Made by a program: the position numbers and the translations under genes
The notes under the pieces: generated by a model
What the model saw: only the letters and a program-made list of their open reading frames with translations
Told to the model about the DNA's origin: nothing
The model's database searches: none
Assembly: GCA_900708905.1 (NCBI GenBank)
Contig: CAADRB010000041.1
Span: 693,158-757,157 of the forward strand
Source: Hymenolepis diminuta
Taxonomy: Eukaryota; Platyhelminthes; Cestoda; Cyclophyllidea; Hymenolepididae
DNA: 64,000 nucleotides
Direction: 5' to 3'
Part shown: in pieces, positions 48,882 to 61,920 of the stretch
Position numbering within the stretch: position 1 is the first letter of the stretch
How the letters are laid out: each line of letters starts with the position of its first letter

Positions 48882-50045
48882 CTATCTTCGGTAGGCTTCA
48901 GCTTTCTGCGTCTTCAGCCATTGCACCCTTAGACTTTCTTTCTTCTGCAGTCCGGGTTGGAGAGTGGACCTGGCATTTTCATACCAGCCCTTCTTCCTTC
49001 TCTCTGCTTTCTTGTGGCTGCGACAGACAGTTGCTGCTGCATTCTCCACTATCTTCACTATATCATGACAGTCGGGCGTTCTTTGACGGTTCTCACTCAA
49101 GAGTGAGTCCGCTATGATGCGTTTATAATGTTCCTTGTGCTTGGCAATGAGGTCTACGCCTCTACCGAGTTGCCAGGCTTGCAACTGTCTGTTGGGGCAA
49201 TAGATGGTACGCCTGGTGCACGCCCTCACCCTCAGGGTCGTGATAACCAGATAGTGGTCTGAATTGGCTTTAGCTTTACGAGAGACTCCGACGTCCGTAA
49301 ATTCAAAGGAAGGTGAGCTAGAATCTATCACTAGGTTCATCATTGCTCTCGCACCGTGAGGATGTTGCCACGTCGCCCTCAACACCATTTTCTTTTCATA
49401 ATAGGTGTTGAGTACCTTCAGACTGTTATTCGCACAGAAACTGGCTACCCGCTGGCCATTCACTGATGTTTCTGGGCTTTGGTCCGTCGATGGGCCGACT
49501 ACACCTTCATACATGGTGCGTGCATCCTTGCCAATACGGCAATTAAAGTCACCCATAGCAATGATTCTACGGTAAGATGCTTTCCTTTCCTTGCACACTC
49601 TATCGAGCTGACAGTAGTAGCCATCCTTTTCATTTTCACAGTCTGAACACTCAGTTGGGCCATAGCACCCAATGATGTCGATCGTGACGCCGTCACTTTC
49701 AACGGTTATGGACGTCAGCCGGTAAGAGTATTCTCGTACGGAGAGGACTTTCAGGACCCTGGTATCAACCAGGAATCCAACCCCTCCGTTGGCGGAGTAG
49801 TTTGGGTCTTGACCAGCATTATGCATGACCCAATCTCCACACACCTTGTAGGAGCCCGAAGGCATCCTTGTTTCCGTTAGTACCACTAACCGGAAACGAC
49901 CTTCCATCACCTGGCGATGGATATCCAGGAACTTCACCTCACTGGCGCAAGAGCGGACATTCCACAGATCAAGTTTCAGGAAGGTCATTGCCCTCCTAGG
50001 AGGGCCACACTCTGAAAAAATAACGTTATTATCGCATGGAGTCAT
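48882..50045 (-). pseudogene. LINE apurinic/apyrimidinic-type endonuclease domain
   Basis: 387-codon open segment starting at an ATG (MTPCDNNVIF). APE/EEP-fold motifs in order: LDLWNVRS (residues 25-32, metal-binding Asn), LTETRMPSG (56-64, catalytic Glu), GCYGPTE (126-132), MGDFNCRIG (164-172, catalytic GDFN) and NSDHYLV (261-267, catalytic SDH). All catalytic residues are present. It nicks target DNA to prime reverse transcription in elements of this kind. The usual IDYI-like motif is altered to NLVIDSS. The domain ends at a TAG, after which the same frame continues into a linker and the RT. Confidence 0.85.
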
Positions 50046-52214
50046 ATAAAATTACCTGTGTCTTGTAGTTTCATAGTAAGCAGCAATTGGCTTGAGGAAA
50101 CTAGGGGTCGCCGGCCTTCAAAGTTCCCGCCTTTCTCATTTTGATCCGGTATCCCCACACATACTTCGTTTCACCTGCCACCTTTCCCTCTGACCGTGAG
50201 TTAACCTCTAGGAATAGCGCATTGCTCTACGGTTCCACGGTACCTCCTTGAAGATTCTCACATGAGGACTGCTACTCACGTTCACTTCAGGACGTTGCCT
50301 AGGCACTCGTGCGCACCCTTCCAGAGGTCCTTTCGGTATCTTTTAAACCGAGTTGTCGATGTCAAGTGTCCCTTAGCATATAAGAGGACCACCATCCCCA
50401 CGACACCAGAGTGTTGAGATAAAGGCTTTTCGTGACCATATCCTCCTTTAGCCCGGAATAGAGTGAAAAAGAAGCCTTAACACACCTTGCGGTTTGTGCA
50501 TAGGCAAATTCCGATCAGCCCCGGTTACGCCACAGGACCACGGAGAGGTGGAGGGTGGATTTCCCTGTGGAAAATACTATTTTCTCCACCACTTCACTGT
50601 GTGCCACTAACCGCACATTTCTGAACTGTCACACTACCGAAGATCATTAAGCTGTCATACATTTATAAACAACTGGAAAATCGTCTGAAGTACTCATAAA
50701 AAAAACAATTTTATTTTTAATCATATCAGAGTCCCATAACATTTAGTAATGTTATTTTTCGTCTATATATAAATTGAAACCTAGGAAAAACGTGCTTTCA
50801 AGCTGTTGAAATGAAGACAAAGACGTAGATAAAGAAAGAATTCACTCTCTACTGATTTAAAATGCTAGCTCTAGCATTTCAATGCTTTCGACGGAATTAT
50901 GAATTTTTGCACACCATAAACCTTAAATATGATAGCGGTTTAATATTTCGAATTTTCTCTGAACTCCGGAAGATTTAGAATATTTAAAATTCTATTAACA
51001 TTTCACCAACATAATATCATATGCATTGTTAATCGTTAAAATGGATATGCTTTGAGCACTTTAGTAATACTATTATTACCTCGCCAAAATAAAATAATTT
51101 ATCATTTTACTCCAGGAAATTCCCTGAACTAGGGAAGATTAAACAATTCAATAAAGGCAAAGAAAAGGAGGCTGAAAGGAAGTTTAGAACAAAGTAAAGT
51201 CATCAAGAGTCTTATTTCTTTGCTTTTTTGTTCTAATGATCAAAGGTACAAATTAAAAGAAGTTTCTTTGGCTTCCTGAGAGATATCCAGTGCTTACTGA
51301 CCAGCTGACTGTTTTTTTGTGGTTGGTCAAACCATTTCAATGCATTTTTTCTAGCCGCCAATGCAAGATTTGTGTTTTGCTAATATTGACTCAACTTGTC
51401 TTCATTTTATGATGCTCAAATGCTGCTTTTTAAGATTGCAACTACTCGCATTCCTGGAGGGGGAGAAAGAAGGACTTCCAAATTGGCCTATGCAGAATGG
51501 GATAAGTGTAAATAGTTATCCTCCTCTTTAGCCAACAATTGCAGCGATAAAGGCTTCAGTTATCGTCTTACTTATCCAAGATGAAGGTAGAAACCTAATA
51601 ATCACTAATCCAATGTGCGTGGGAATTTGTGCGAGTGCACTGAAAATATTCGATTCAGTTTCTTATCACTTTTCTTAAGGTGGACAATGAGTAGGATCTA
51701 GAGCAGAACCAATTTTTTGCCTTATTGTAAGTTATCGTAATGACATTGAAATAAAAAACAAGTTTATCCAAGCAAAAATCACAAACGAAAATGTTATAAC
51801 GTAATGAACTAGAAGCCCTGATAGTAATCTCCCAGAGTCACCAATCTAGAAAAATCGGTAATATAGCAACTTAACGCAGAAGCCAATAACCTACAGTGTG
51901 GAGTTAAACAAATAGGCATAATTATAAAGTGTCTTTTATCGGTGGGGAAATAAAGTAGGAAATTACTTCCTTATTTATTGAAGGAATATTGTGAAAATAA
52001 TTATCATTTCTCCTGATAGAAACATCTATTTTAATTAGAATTAACTGTAAACATTCCTAAAGATGCTACATATTTCATGAACCCACATTTCCTCAGTTAA
52101 AGCAGTATGGCTTGATAGTTGGGTAGGAACCAACTAAAAGAGACAATCAGTAATGGACTTTAGGTTCTATATCATTGAATTAGAGTTTTCCTCATATCTC
52201 CAGTAAGAATTTAC

Positions 52215-52349
52215 CTTCCCTTCCAGTGATCGAATCATATGCTCAGCCTTGTCAAACTTCTGTCCCTCAACATTTCTAATCAGTCCAATGATTGAGTTTG
52301 TAAAACCAGGTCCGTGTTCACTTAATTCCTTATTTTCATAGCATTTCAT
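52215..52349 (-). CDS. Exon candidate (45 codons), first or internal exon
   Basis: A minus-strand coding stretch from an ATG (52349) to a good donor (GGGAAG|gtaaattc; GT at 52213-52214), 45 codons ending in phase 0. It encodes MKCYENKELSEHGPGFTNSI and later FDKAEHMIRSLEGK, mostly helical and charged. An in-frame TGA lies three codons upstream of the ATG, with an AG (aacag) between them, so it may be a first coding exon or an internal exon whose reading happens to include the ATG. No partner exon was found. Not recognised; helical or coiled-coil-like content is inference. Confidence 0.45.
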
Positions 52350-53699
52350 TACTGTTCATTTCGTTTACTAACTCGTAACAATTGAACCGCTCAGATTGCC
52401 ATATGATTCACTATATGAGTCTCCAATCATAGATACATATATAAACTCATTCATCTATTCCATCAGAGATGATGTATTTCCGAAATCTCTTAAATTTCAT
52501 AGGTTTATACCATCGTGAACGTCTTCTTTTAGCCTCTTTTAATGAGTCAATCTTCCAATATGGCAGCTGTACCAGACGGCATTTAGCAATAAACAGTAAT
52601 GATCTTTAAGCTCCTTTCCTTTTATTGCTTCCTTCTAATGTCAGTATTCCTGACTTATTGTAGTCAGTGGAATTTAAATAAGCCGGTATTGAACAGCAAA
52701 ACCTTCAAAACGGCCTTTGGAATGTTGGAATAACATACTAATGTCATTTAGTAACTAATCCCTTCTAGCTCACATAGGGGACTGATTCAAGTGACTCCTT
52801 CTCTGTCAGTCAAAATTCGTCGACAAATATACTCCCGAAACAGTCCCATTTTCCGACCTATCTACCTTTTCATTCCTAAAAAATTTTTGTTTCTGAAACC
52901 TCCAAGAGGAAAAGAGAAAACGCGTTTTTAAATATATACAAGTTTTCTCACATAGGGACTGTGTCGAATATAGACAAATATCATCAGGTACAGTTAATTT
53001 ATCTTTAACACTACGGATACTGAATTATTGGGATAATTCCCTGGAAGTGTTAAAACCCACGTTTTTGTTTTATTTAGCCCCTGGTCTTATAGACATTGTG
53101 TATGTGAAATTTCCCAAAAATTTTATATTTTTTCATATAAGGAGAAACAACATTTCACCAAAGGAAGTGCCCGGATTTTCTTTGCTTACTAAAAGATGGA
53201 CATACTAATATTTACTTGAATTACACTTCAGATGCAAAAAAAACATATTTTATTAAAAATGAGTGTCATAATTATGTATTTGTTCTAGTTCGAAATTTGA
53301 TCAAAAATGGCAGATCGATCGTAATTGCTTTCTTTATAAAACATTTTAGAAAGAACTATCACTAACACATTAAGCGAAGTGGAAGAAAGTGAAGACGATG
53401 GATTCTTCCTTATATGGATGACGATTTCTCCTCAACTTCATGCTTTTTATCCTTGCTACCTTGAGGATAATTGATTTCTGAATTCATAAGTTATTTTTGA
53501 TTTTATATTACTGTAAGTTTTCAAGGCGATCTGCAGATATGCCTACTGGATGTCAGTATGATTATTATTTCTACCCATGACAGTACAAAATAATAAGAAC
53601 TGCAATTGTGAAAAGTAAACAGCAAACAGCCAAATGAGGAATAAAATGGAAGTGGTCGTCGAGTTAAAGTAGATATGCATTAAATTGACTTATCTTACA

Positions 53700-53930
53700 T
53701 CATGCCCCAATGTGCTAAAGTTTACTATTTATTCCTATTTCGTAAATTAATTCATATCGACAGTTAAATTAGTATATTTTGTAAGTTGATAGGTCGCAAA
53801 AGTATTGTCTAGCTAATCAGCTAGTATGTGTTTCTCCTCATCTGAAGTTGGCTGATTGACATTGTTGAAAGTATGTCAGGTACAGAAAATACTCAAGATC
53901 CGTTTGAGAGTACATCAGTTGCAATTAGCT
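53700..53930 (+). repeat. TTTACTATTT dispersed repeat, copy 3
   Basis: CATGCCCCAATGTGCTAAAG, TTTACTATTT (53721-53730) and, 190 bases on, ACATCAGTTGCAATTAG (53912-53928), a 17-mer found again exactly at 57462-57478. Confidence 0.45.
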
Positions 53931-56900
53931 CTCTGGCATTCACAGAAATTTACTCACCTCTCATTTAAAATCTCTTTTTAAGCAATAAAGAGCCAATATA
54001 ATCGCATTTCCAAATCCCTTAATTTCTCTGAAATAAATTTTCAAGTCGTTTTTGTCATGAATAGGAATGGATAGGTAGCTAGAACCAAAGTGATCTCTGG
54101 AGATAGATATCCAAGGTAATCCATGTTCTATTACCAATGGCAAGGCAAAAATACTTCAAAATTTTTATCCTCGGAGGTGTTTGTTCGTAGGAAACAATGA
54201 AGCCGTATGTTAAGGAAAAGGGATCGACTAGCGGTAGAATTTAAGGTCAGAGCTTCAGAAGTGTCTATCACAACTTATCTTTGGCTTCTAATTTGACGCT
54301 CTTGAAGGATAGTTTACTTCCCAATATGATATTGCCTCAATGCCGAAAGTTCAATATTTTTTTCCCAGCTTCCCTTTTGAATTCATGCTCGCGCCTCTCA
54401 GAGTTGATAAATCAAGTTAATATGGAAGGGTGAAATATCTTTGTTTGATTTTACATGAAGAAGATGGTTGAACCGAAAACTAATCTTTAAAACTTCTGCA
54501 ACTTCATTTTGCAGCGAAATAATATAGACCTGTTGTTTTAAACGTGCAATAAAAAAAGCTAACTACAAAATTTCATTTGTGAAAACCAATCTTCAGTGAG
54601 CTTTTCATCCAGTCACCTGAAAGCCTTCAAATGTCTCAATCCAAAAAATTCTTAACTGATACACGCTGACAAGAACTTGATTTCTTTACATTTCGAAAGC
54701 TAATCATTAGGTTTTTCTTTCCTCCTTCAAATAATAAGGCATATCAAACATTGTATGTTTCCCTATCCAATTTGTTATTTTAATACAGATTAACAAACTA
54801 ATAAGAACCTAATTGTCAAGTACGAGATCGTGAACCCGGATTTCATTGCGCCTGTTTCATGAATATCCTAAAATGAGCTCAAACAAGGCCTATTGCTTTC
54901 ATATATTCCTTGTATTACAAAAGGGTATCAGAAAATTGATCAGAAGTGGCTGAATCCTCAAATATTATGATTAACCTCATAACCAAATGCAAACCCGATA
55001 AAGATACATCTTTAGAGCCAAAGCACAACGTGATACAAATTTCAACTTGATAAAGACTTTCAAAGTCCATATGCTACTGACTAAGTTTGATAATAGTATT
55101 TCGTCCATGCACGGAGTATCTCACATTGCTAACTCCCATTAACAGTTTTATTTGCATAACATCAGCGATGCTAAATGAATATAAAAATCAAAAGGGTACG
55201 AGGTATTTGTATAAAAAGGGGGTCAAATGCACTTTATATTGCTCCGGGTTAGTTTCGATCAATAAATCACTTACCACAGATTCATGTGGAAAGCAAAATA
55301 AACTCAAGCTCCTGACTAAAAATCGTTAAATCAATACTAAGTTGTGTACATCCCCAGCTCGGTTTATTTGAAAATAAACTAGTTTGCCCTGAATTGGACG
55401 TGTTTTTAGACGTAACGAATAAAATCCTTCTCCTCTAATAATTTTCAAAATTATCCTCCAATGAAATCAGGGTAAGTTATGATCTCTTACATACTAGTTT
55501 ATTCCTTTCCAGCTGATAATTCTTATGCCTAGGAATTCGAAGGGATAATTTAATCAAAGCTGAGCCTTATTGGCTAAACGGGTGACGCATTCTGGCATTT
55601 AGCGCAGATCATGAACAAACGTTATGACATGGAATGTTAATGGTAAATTTGATTCCTTGTGACTCACAAATAAGCCAATCGGTGCGGTCCCGCACATAAA
55701 TTTTGGTCTTTACCCACTTTTTCGACGATAAATTGATCAGCCCTACGTAAATCGAAGGCCAGTAAGAAATCTCTAAGTTTTGACGCAAACTTATTTCTAT
55801 TTTTCTTGTCTTTTTTAACTCTACTGGCTACTTCAGAAGACTATAAGATTAAACAAATAATATCGAGGAATAAGGAATCAGAGCCAACAGAGAATGTGTT
55901 TAATTTTCGGTAAAATCTAATCGGCGGTAGGAAGTTCTAAAGCCGATGAAGAAGCCCTATCATCTTCGAGACAAGAACTTGAGGAAAAGTAGTTACACGG
56001 GGAGAACTGAAAACTTTCAGATTCTGAGGATAAAGTCGTGATTACGCTATAGCCTGAAAGGCCATTTAAATGCAGACATTTACATTTTCAGATAAGAACA
56101 TTTTCCCCATTCGGATCGAACCCAAAATGAAGTGGGGGAATTATATTTCATCTCGGCTTCCATTCATTGTGACTACCATTGTCCTTCCTGAATACAAACA
56201 GATGAATTGGAAACATTCATCTTTAAGGCAGTGTTTATTTTTATGAAAAAGTAAATTGTATTTCACTAGTTCTGTCTTTTTTCGTATTTGCTCTTTTTTA
56301 TACCAAAAGCTACGGCTTACGCCACCGTTATTTGAGCTCAGTCAGTCTTAACCAATTGAATTTAATCATGGGTAAAGTTGCTTTCCGATTAGTATGGACA
56401 AAAGGCCTAAGTTATTGAGCAATCGAATGCAACGAAAGGTAGGGGGTATATTGGGAATTTTCCAAGCAGACGAAATTAGAAAGCGAAAGTTTGATTGCTT
56501 TTATGATTTTGAAGAATTATCTGGATTGTTTTTAGAAATCCCATTTTAATGTCCGTTAAAGGCTAAAATCGCTAATCACCTCCATTGAAAAGATTTCTAG
56601 ATTTAAAGAAATTTCTTTCATCCCAAGATAATGAAACTAAATTTAAAAAATGGATGGATATGTCCATTTTGCTCGTACACGCAGTGTTGGTTAATATCTT
56701 CCATGTCCTTTAAACAATTTGTTTGCCGGCTTTTTAAATTTTGGAAATACTTTTACCGATGCCGTTGTTATTTTGCAAGCTTTAAATTTTATTTTTAGTA
56801 TTATTATATTCTTTAATTTTAGGAGACAGACTAAATTAGACTAGATATCCTCTCCTAAGACTAACAGTTCTATTTCGGGTGAAAAGAAAAAGGGTTAGGT

Positions 56901-57354
56901 TAGACAAATGTGTATTTGACTGTTAAAAGTAGGAGAGGAAAAGAGGAAGAAGTAGGAGGAATTGGTAGGAAAAAGGGGGCATTAGTACTAAGCAAGTACA
57001 ATTCACTGTTAAGAACAGGTGAAATGAAGTACGAAAATGCTGTTAGCTGACTTCACGTAGACACTGGTGTGAGTCAGTGAGCGCGCAATACAGATCTACG
57101 AGTCAGTGCACAAGTGCTACACTTTCACCACGATGGCTATAGAAATGGAAGACCGTTTTTCAGTTTAAAGAAATGTTGACCTCTCGTTACCAACTATTTC
57201 TCAAACAAATCTTGATCTGTCTGGCAGTAGAAGAATACGTACATCAGGATCGTTTTGATTTATAAATGAAAGGGAGGATAGAAGCGAACATCGAAAATTT
57301 TCGAAGCCCGAGAAGAATATAGATTATCTTGATTATCAAATTTCAAGTAATGAT

Positions 57355-57480
57355 AAATTTACTATTTACTTCATCAAAAATGTCGTGCTTAAAGCACAAC
57401 TGGACATCAAAGTACGGAGTTTTCTCTATAGTATTCAGCGGAGAGATGAGGAAGACAAATAACATCAGTTGCAATTAGGG
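57355..57480 (+). repeat. TTTACTATTT dispersed repeat, copy 4
   Basis: TTTACTATTT at 57358-57367 and the exact 17-mer ACATCAGTTGCAATTAG at 57462-57478, in the same order and orientation as copy 3 but with a shorter middle. Confidence 0.45.
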
Positions 57481-58140
57481 TCTCATTGACCTTTAAAATT
57501 CAATCCTTAAAATTTTATGAGGATGGGCTTAGATGTGAAGGAAATAATTGAAATTGTAGTGGACACTAGTTATTAAGAGCAAAGATTCTCATTTATTTGG
57601 GTTTTTTATTCACAATCAGTTAATATTTGCTTGATTGCGGAAGAAGGCTTACACTTAAATTGACCAAGTTTAAAAGTTTAGACGGTGGTACCACTTCCGT
57701 CTTTAAGGTTGCCCGACTGTACTTTGGAAAATGCTGACAAATTTTGGTCTTCTATCGGCAAAGATAACAGGATAAAACTGGTTCCGCAGCTCAACTCAGC
57801 GGTAGTTACTCGTTGTGAAATCTAATTCATTTTACATTTTTCAGTTACTTTCATCAGGTCTTCTGCTTTGGGGTGATGTATCCCCATCGGCTCGTATCCA
57901 AGAAGCATGTAAACAGGTTATTTCTAATAAAGTGACGACGAAGATAAGCTATGGGTGTTCTTGCTTCATCCTCTGAGTCTCGGTTACAACAGTTATTCTG
58001 GGTATTAGTGGCTACACAGCTACAAGCGTGGGCCTTATATTTATTAAAAATCAAATTAACACAAGAAATATTAATTCACTCATATCAAGAATCTGTTGAA
58101 CTTGACTGACGAAGAATGAAAGAAATTATCTTAACTTCTT

Positions 58141-59690
58141 GAATTACGGACGCTCACTGATACATTGTATGCCTTAATCAATGGCAATTTTCTTGCTCGC
58201 AATAAAGATTTGCAAGTCGCTCATCAAGAACTTGAAAATGATGCTTATGCAAGTTCATGACAGGTAGCGGAATACTTAAAACTCGCAATGGAGACGACCT
58301 CAATATTACGAAAAAGGCCATTGAATATCGTGATGCGTTAAAAAATGCAAGACTGGCATACTTAAATATTATCTTTGCTTTAGGCCTTGAAATTGTTTAA
58401 TGAATGAATCGACAGCAAAATGGAGGGGTTGAGCTTGTATTGCGAAAAATATGAAATTTATCGACAAAATTTTCACGGTGGTATTGGCTGTGTAATCCTT
58501 CCAGATCAATATAACTATGTGTATACCAATACATAAGTCAATTAACAGTAATTAAATCATTTCTTTTATAGCGATAAGAGTGGTTTAACAGAAGTTTAAT
58601 ATTACTTGTGTGATTCCTGTTGTGCTGGACTTGAGACTCCTCTTATGAATTATTCCGCTTTTAGATGTATCGGTAAGAAGCATATTGAGAAGAAAATCGG
58701 TGACAGCGATTGGAGAGGGAGTGGGAAGCAAGTGTGTCACATGCGCTTGTGAATGGTATAAAGTTAATACTCCCCATACTTCACTTGTGAAGGTTTTCCT
58801 GCGAGAAATTAGAATGGAAAGAAACTTCACATTACTAACGCGAATTTGTCAATCAATAAGTTAAGCAATCAGCTCAAAACGAGAATAAACAGTTTTTGAA
58901 AATTAAATTTAATTGACCATTAAAATAAATTAAATTATGAGCAAGAAACATGACGTGAAGCCCTGATTGCGAGATCGTTTCTCTGAGGTATCTGAGAGTT
59001 TTCCTATTGAGAGGAAGCTATTTTCGTGTTCCTGGAAAATGACGGCCACAATTTCGGACTATCTATTCCAGGAGAAGAGCAGCATCTTCCTCGTAGTGTT
59101 TTGGTTGCATGGTACCATAGGTTGTTTAACAAAGGCGTTGTGACTGAAAGGAAGAACCCTCCAGAATTCTTTCAACCTCGTGTTTCTTCTCCGACAGATG
59201 TACCATATTTTGCAGGTGACCACTGGCCAGATGGGCATGAAAAATTAATTAAGACTGGATGAAGTATTTAATTTCAACGAGGAAATGATTGCCAGAGTAA
59301 ATAGGGAAATAGAAGAGAAACAAAGCCACCTCTTTGTCGTGGTTTTAAATTGACGGGATATTCCACCTCTAAACCCCAACAATTTATGATCCCGACCCTT
59401 TAATTCTCGGTCAATTAGCCCACAGTAGAGAAATCTTCCTTGCAGTGGAAGAACACGAACTCCTGGAATTTTCACCTCTTTATCAAGCTAACTGGTCTAC
59501 TTAAAATATTCCTCATAAGCTCCATATGAAGCGTTTATCTCCCAGTGCTGCTTGAACTAAAAATATTCCGACGTTTGTGTGTAAACAGCGTCAGATGCAA
59601 TGCACTAAAACGCCCGATCTTCATGCAATGAATAAGAAGCAGTCAAACTTTGTAGAGATAGCTTCAATTTCTTGTGCTGGAGGATATGGA
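58141..59690 (+). pseudogene. Degenerate CBP/p300-type histone acetyltransferase copy
   Basis: Translated pieces line up in order with CBP/p300 family proteins (recalled, not searched). KIX-like: ENDAYASS-stop-QVAEYLKL (58141-58320). RING/PHD region: SLYCEKYEIYRQNF (about 58430-58480), YYLCDSCC (58600-58623), HIEKKIGDSDW, then NQLKTRINSF (58867-58896), which matches the family's NHLEDRVNKF. HAT: VKP and SEVSESFPIERK, a frameshift near 59010, AIFVFLEN, then VAWYHRLFNKG (keeps the conserved Trp-Tyr) and DVPYFAGDHWP. Post-HAT: YDPDPLILGQLAHSREIFL, then LLEFSPLYQANWST. About 80-90 HAT-core residues are missing between FLEN and the WY helix. Several stops and frameshifts show it is dead. A GT-AG segment at 58521-58571 keeps the frame when removed, so the copy is not fully processed, or it is a duplicated gene fragment. 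The full protein would acetylate histones as a transcriptional coactivator. Confidence 0.75.
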
Positions 59691-61920
59691 CGATAATAGA
59701 GATTCTTGTCTGCACTTTTTCTCTGGGCAAACACCAAAACTTTTATTAATATTTTCTTATGTAACTGATCTCACGTAAGTAAAAATGCACATTTAAACTA
59801 ATCCGTTTTCTTCGTTATGAGAGATCCCTGCAGATTTGTGTGCAAGTGAGATTTGTTTTCAGTTGTAAATAATACTGACTGACTTTAAATCGAGGTGGTT
59901 GTTTCCTGTTGAGGCTGGTTAATACTAGTTAATCATAATTAACTGGGTAACAGTGAAATAATTTATGGGGTTTCCTTTTGCTTCGCATCTCTTATAAATA
60001 AATGAATAGGTTAATGAGAGCTCATAAAACGTATATTAATAGTCTGAGTATCGATTTTTACGCTGATGGAGCTAGTTAAATCGAATGAGTGGTTGATTGT
60101 TAGGAATTAAAAGGAATCTACTCAAACGTCTTAGCTGCCCCTTTAGCGTGAGATTACACAGCAATGTTCACGTTAAATTGCATACAGTATTAAAGATTCA
60201 TTAAGTAAAAGATATGTGGGAAACAGAGGATAACTTTGTACAGAATGTGTCTTTACTTATAAGATAATGCTATTCAAGACAGCAATTTCGATCGATATTT
60301 ATAAACTACGGATAGAAACAATCAGAAATGAAATTGATTGAATTTCGAAAGCAGAACAAAGCTTTCATCCGATAACTTGGCGTTTATAAAATTGAGCAGA
60401 ACGGTACAAATTATCTAACCTTTCTATCGTTGTGCCTATATAAGGTGGTTTCGTTTTGATAAAAGCAAACGATTGGTCACGGAGTTGTGACACTTCCTCC
60501 AAGGCGATAGGCTCCCAACCATGAAGTAAAAGAACGGAAAATTAATACGATTGTACGATGTGTGCTGACTTAAAAAAGTCAAATTAATCGCAGAAATTGA
60601 TCTCTAGTCAATATCTCCTGAATAGCGATCCCATAAAGATAAATGAAAATATCGCTTTAGAACTTGCAATCCGCAACAGACTTCTGTCAATTAGAGGTTA
60701 GCGACTGGCGACATCATCATTTTGAATATGAATATGGATAGTTAAAGTTTAATTAATAACATGAATGAAGTGTTTTTCCTCATGAAGCACAATATGCAAC
60801 TCTGTTGAAAAAAGGCCAAGAACGGCACTATTTGATGGAATTGTAGACGGTTGGTTTTACCAACTTACTATTTAAATTAATGTAGGCAAACAGGATGATT
60901 GCAAATATTACTACTATCTATATCATAATCAGGTGTGCGTTAATTGTAAACCTCATACTTCGTATCACTTATAGGAGTTGGAGAGAGGTGCATATTTTCC
61001 ATAGGGATTCACAGAAGGCGGGGAAGCAAATTGTGAATTTGGACATTTTGGTCAAAAAACCAATAAATTTCCATTTTATGCCCCTTCGGATAAAGGACTT
61101 CATGACTTGAGCCTTTGAGAGTGTTCCGATAAGGTAGAGGGAGGAATAAGTACGTCTGAGTGTACATATTGGTTCTCGTGAATAAGGACCTTTATCTGTC
61201 TACATTTTCGCAATCCCGCATTTCATAAGCCACCTCACCTTTCCAGGGAACTGTCATCAGACTGGAGTAGTTCAGAACACCTTAATATCGTTAATAAAAA
61301 CAACTTTCCACATTTGCATTATACTAAGTACAAAATTACTCAATCGCATGTTTAACAACATTATCAATTCATTTTGATTAATGTTTTTCATTATACATTT
61401 TGTTTCAATGCAGACCTTATTTGCTACTTTTAAATTTAAGATGTCTGAATGCTAAAGACCTACTGTTAATAATAGATCTTTAAAGTCCTTATCAATTTCG
61501 TTAAGTAGCAACTATTTAGAGCGCAAAATAATAACAACACTTCCATATCAACCATTAAATTAAGAAGATCAAAAAACAAAATTCAATGTAATTGGAAACC
61601 CATAAAATTCAATTAATCAAATTTTATCAAGAAAGCAAAAATCATTATTTCATAATCATCTTGACATGTAGTAAGGTAATAGGAAACCAGAACACTAGGT
61701 GCTCCTAGAACAAAGCCATCAATCGAGTAAAGGTTAATTACAATTGAGGATGATGATAAGAGATTAAACGATGTTTAAAATACTACTCAGTAGATGATGC
61801 TGGCCTTGATGAATAAGTATTTGATGGAAAAAGCTCCTTTGAGAAATCTTACGACACTATTAAAAAATGTGAAATAAATCCATGGGCAAGTCATCAAAAG
61901 GAAAATAAGACGACATTGAA

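Larger units (their letters stand above)
46370..50640 (-). mobile_element. Decayed non-LTR retrotransposon (LINE) with C-terminal zinc fingers
   Basis: A GC-richer island of about 4.2 kb in AT-rich DNA. Read on the minus strand it has a ~600-base 5' leader (50046-50640), an AP-endonuclease domain, a reverse transcriptase with YADD, and C2H2-type fingers, then a 3' untranslated part. The endonuclease, most of the RT and the finger segment share one frame, with in-frame stops and a region of frameshifts at about 48500-48700, so the original was probably one long ORF. The RT tail contains an Arg-rich run before a Trp (RRRLSPWIG), as seen in RTE/CR1-like LINEs; the exact clade is uncertain. Outer ends are estimates from composition; no target-site duplication was confirmed. 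The copy cannot move by itself as it stands. Confidence 0.8.
50641..58140. other. AT-rich noncoding stretch with dispersed repeats and one exon candidate
   Basis: Holds the exon candidate at 52215-52349 and the repeats at 53.7-53.9 and 57.4-57.5 kb. A minus-strand frame at 53961-54143 is open but lacks a matching donor. Other frames are short and unconvincing. A purine-rich patch is at 56880-56985. Confidence 0.5.

Noticed and set aside
53961..54143. 60-codon minus-strand frame ending in ALYCLKRDFK
   Set aside because: Stops just before a gtgagt donor in the wrong frame and lacks a convincing acceptor; overlaps the end of a dispersed repeat region.
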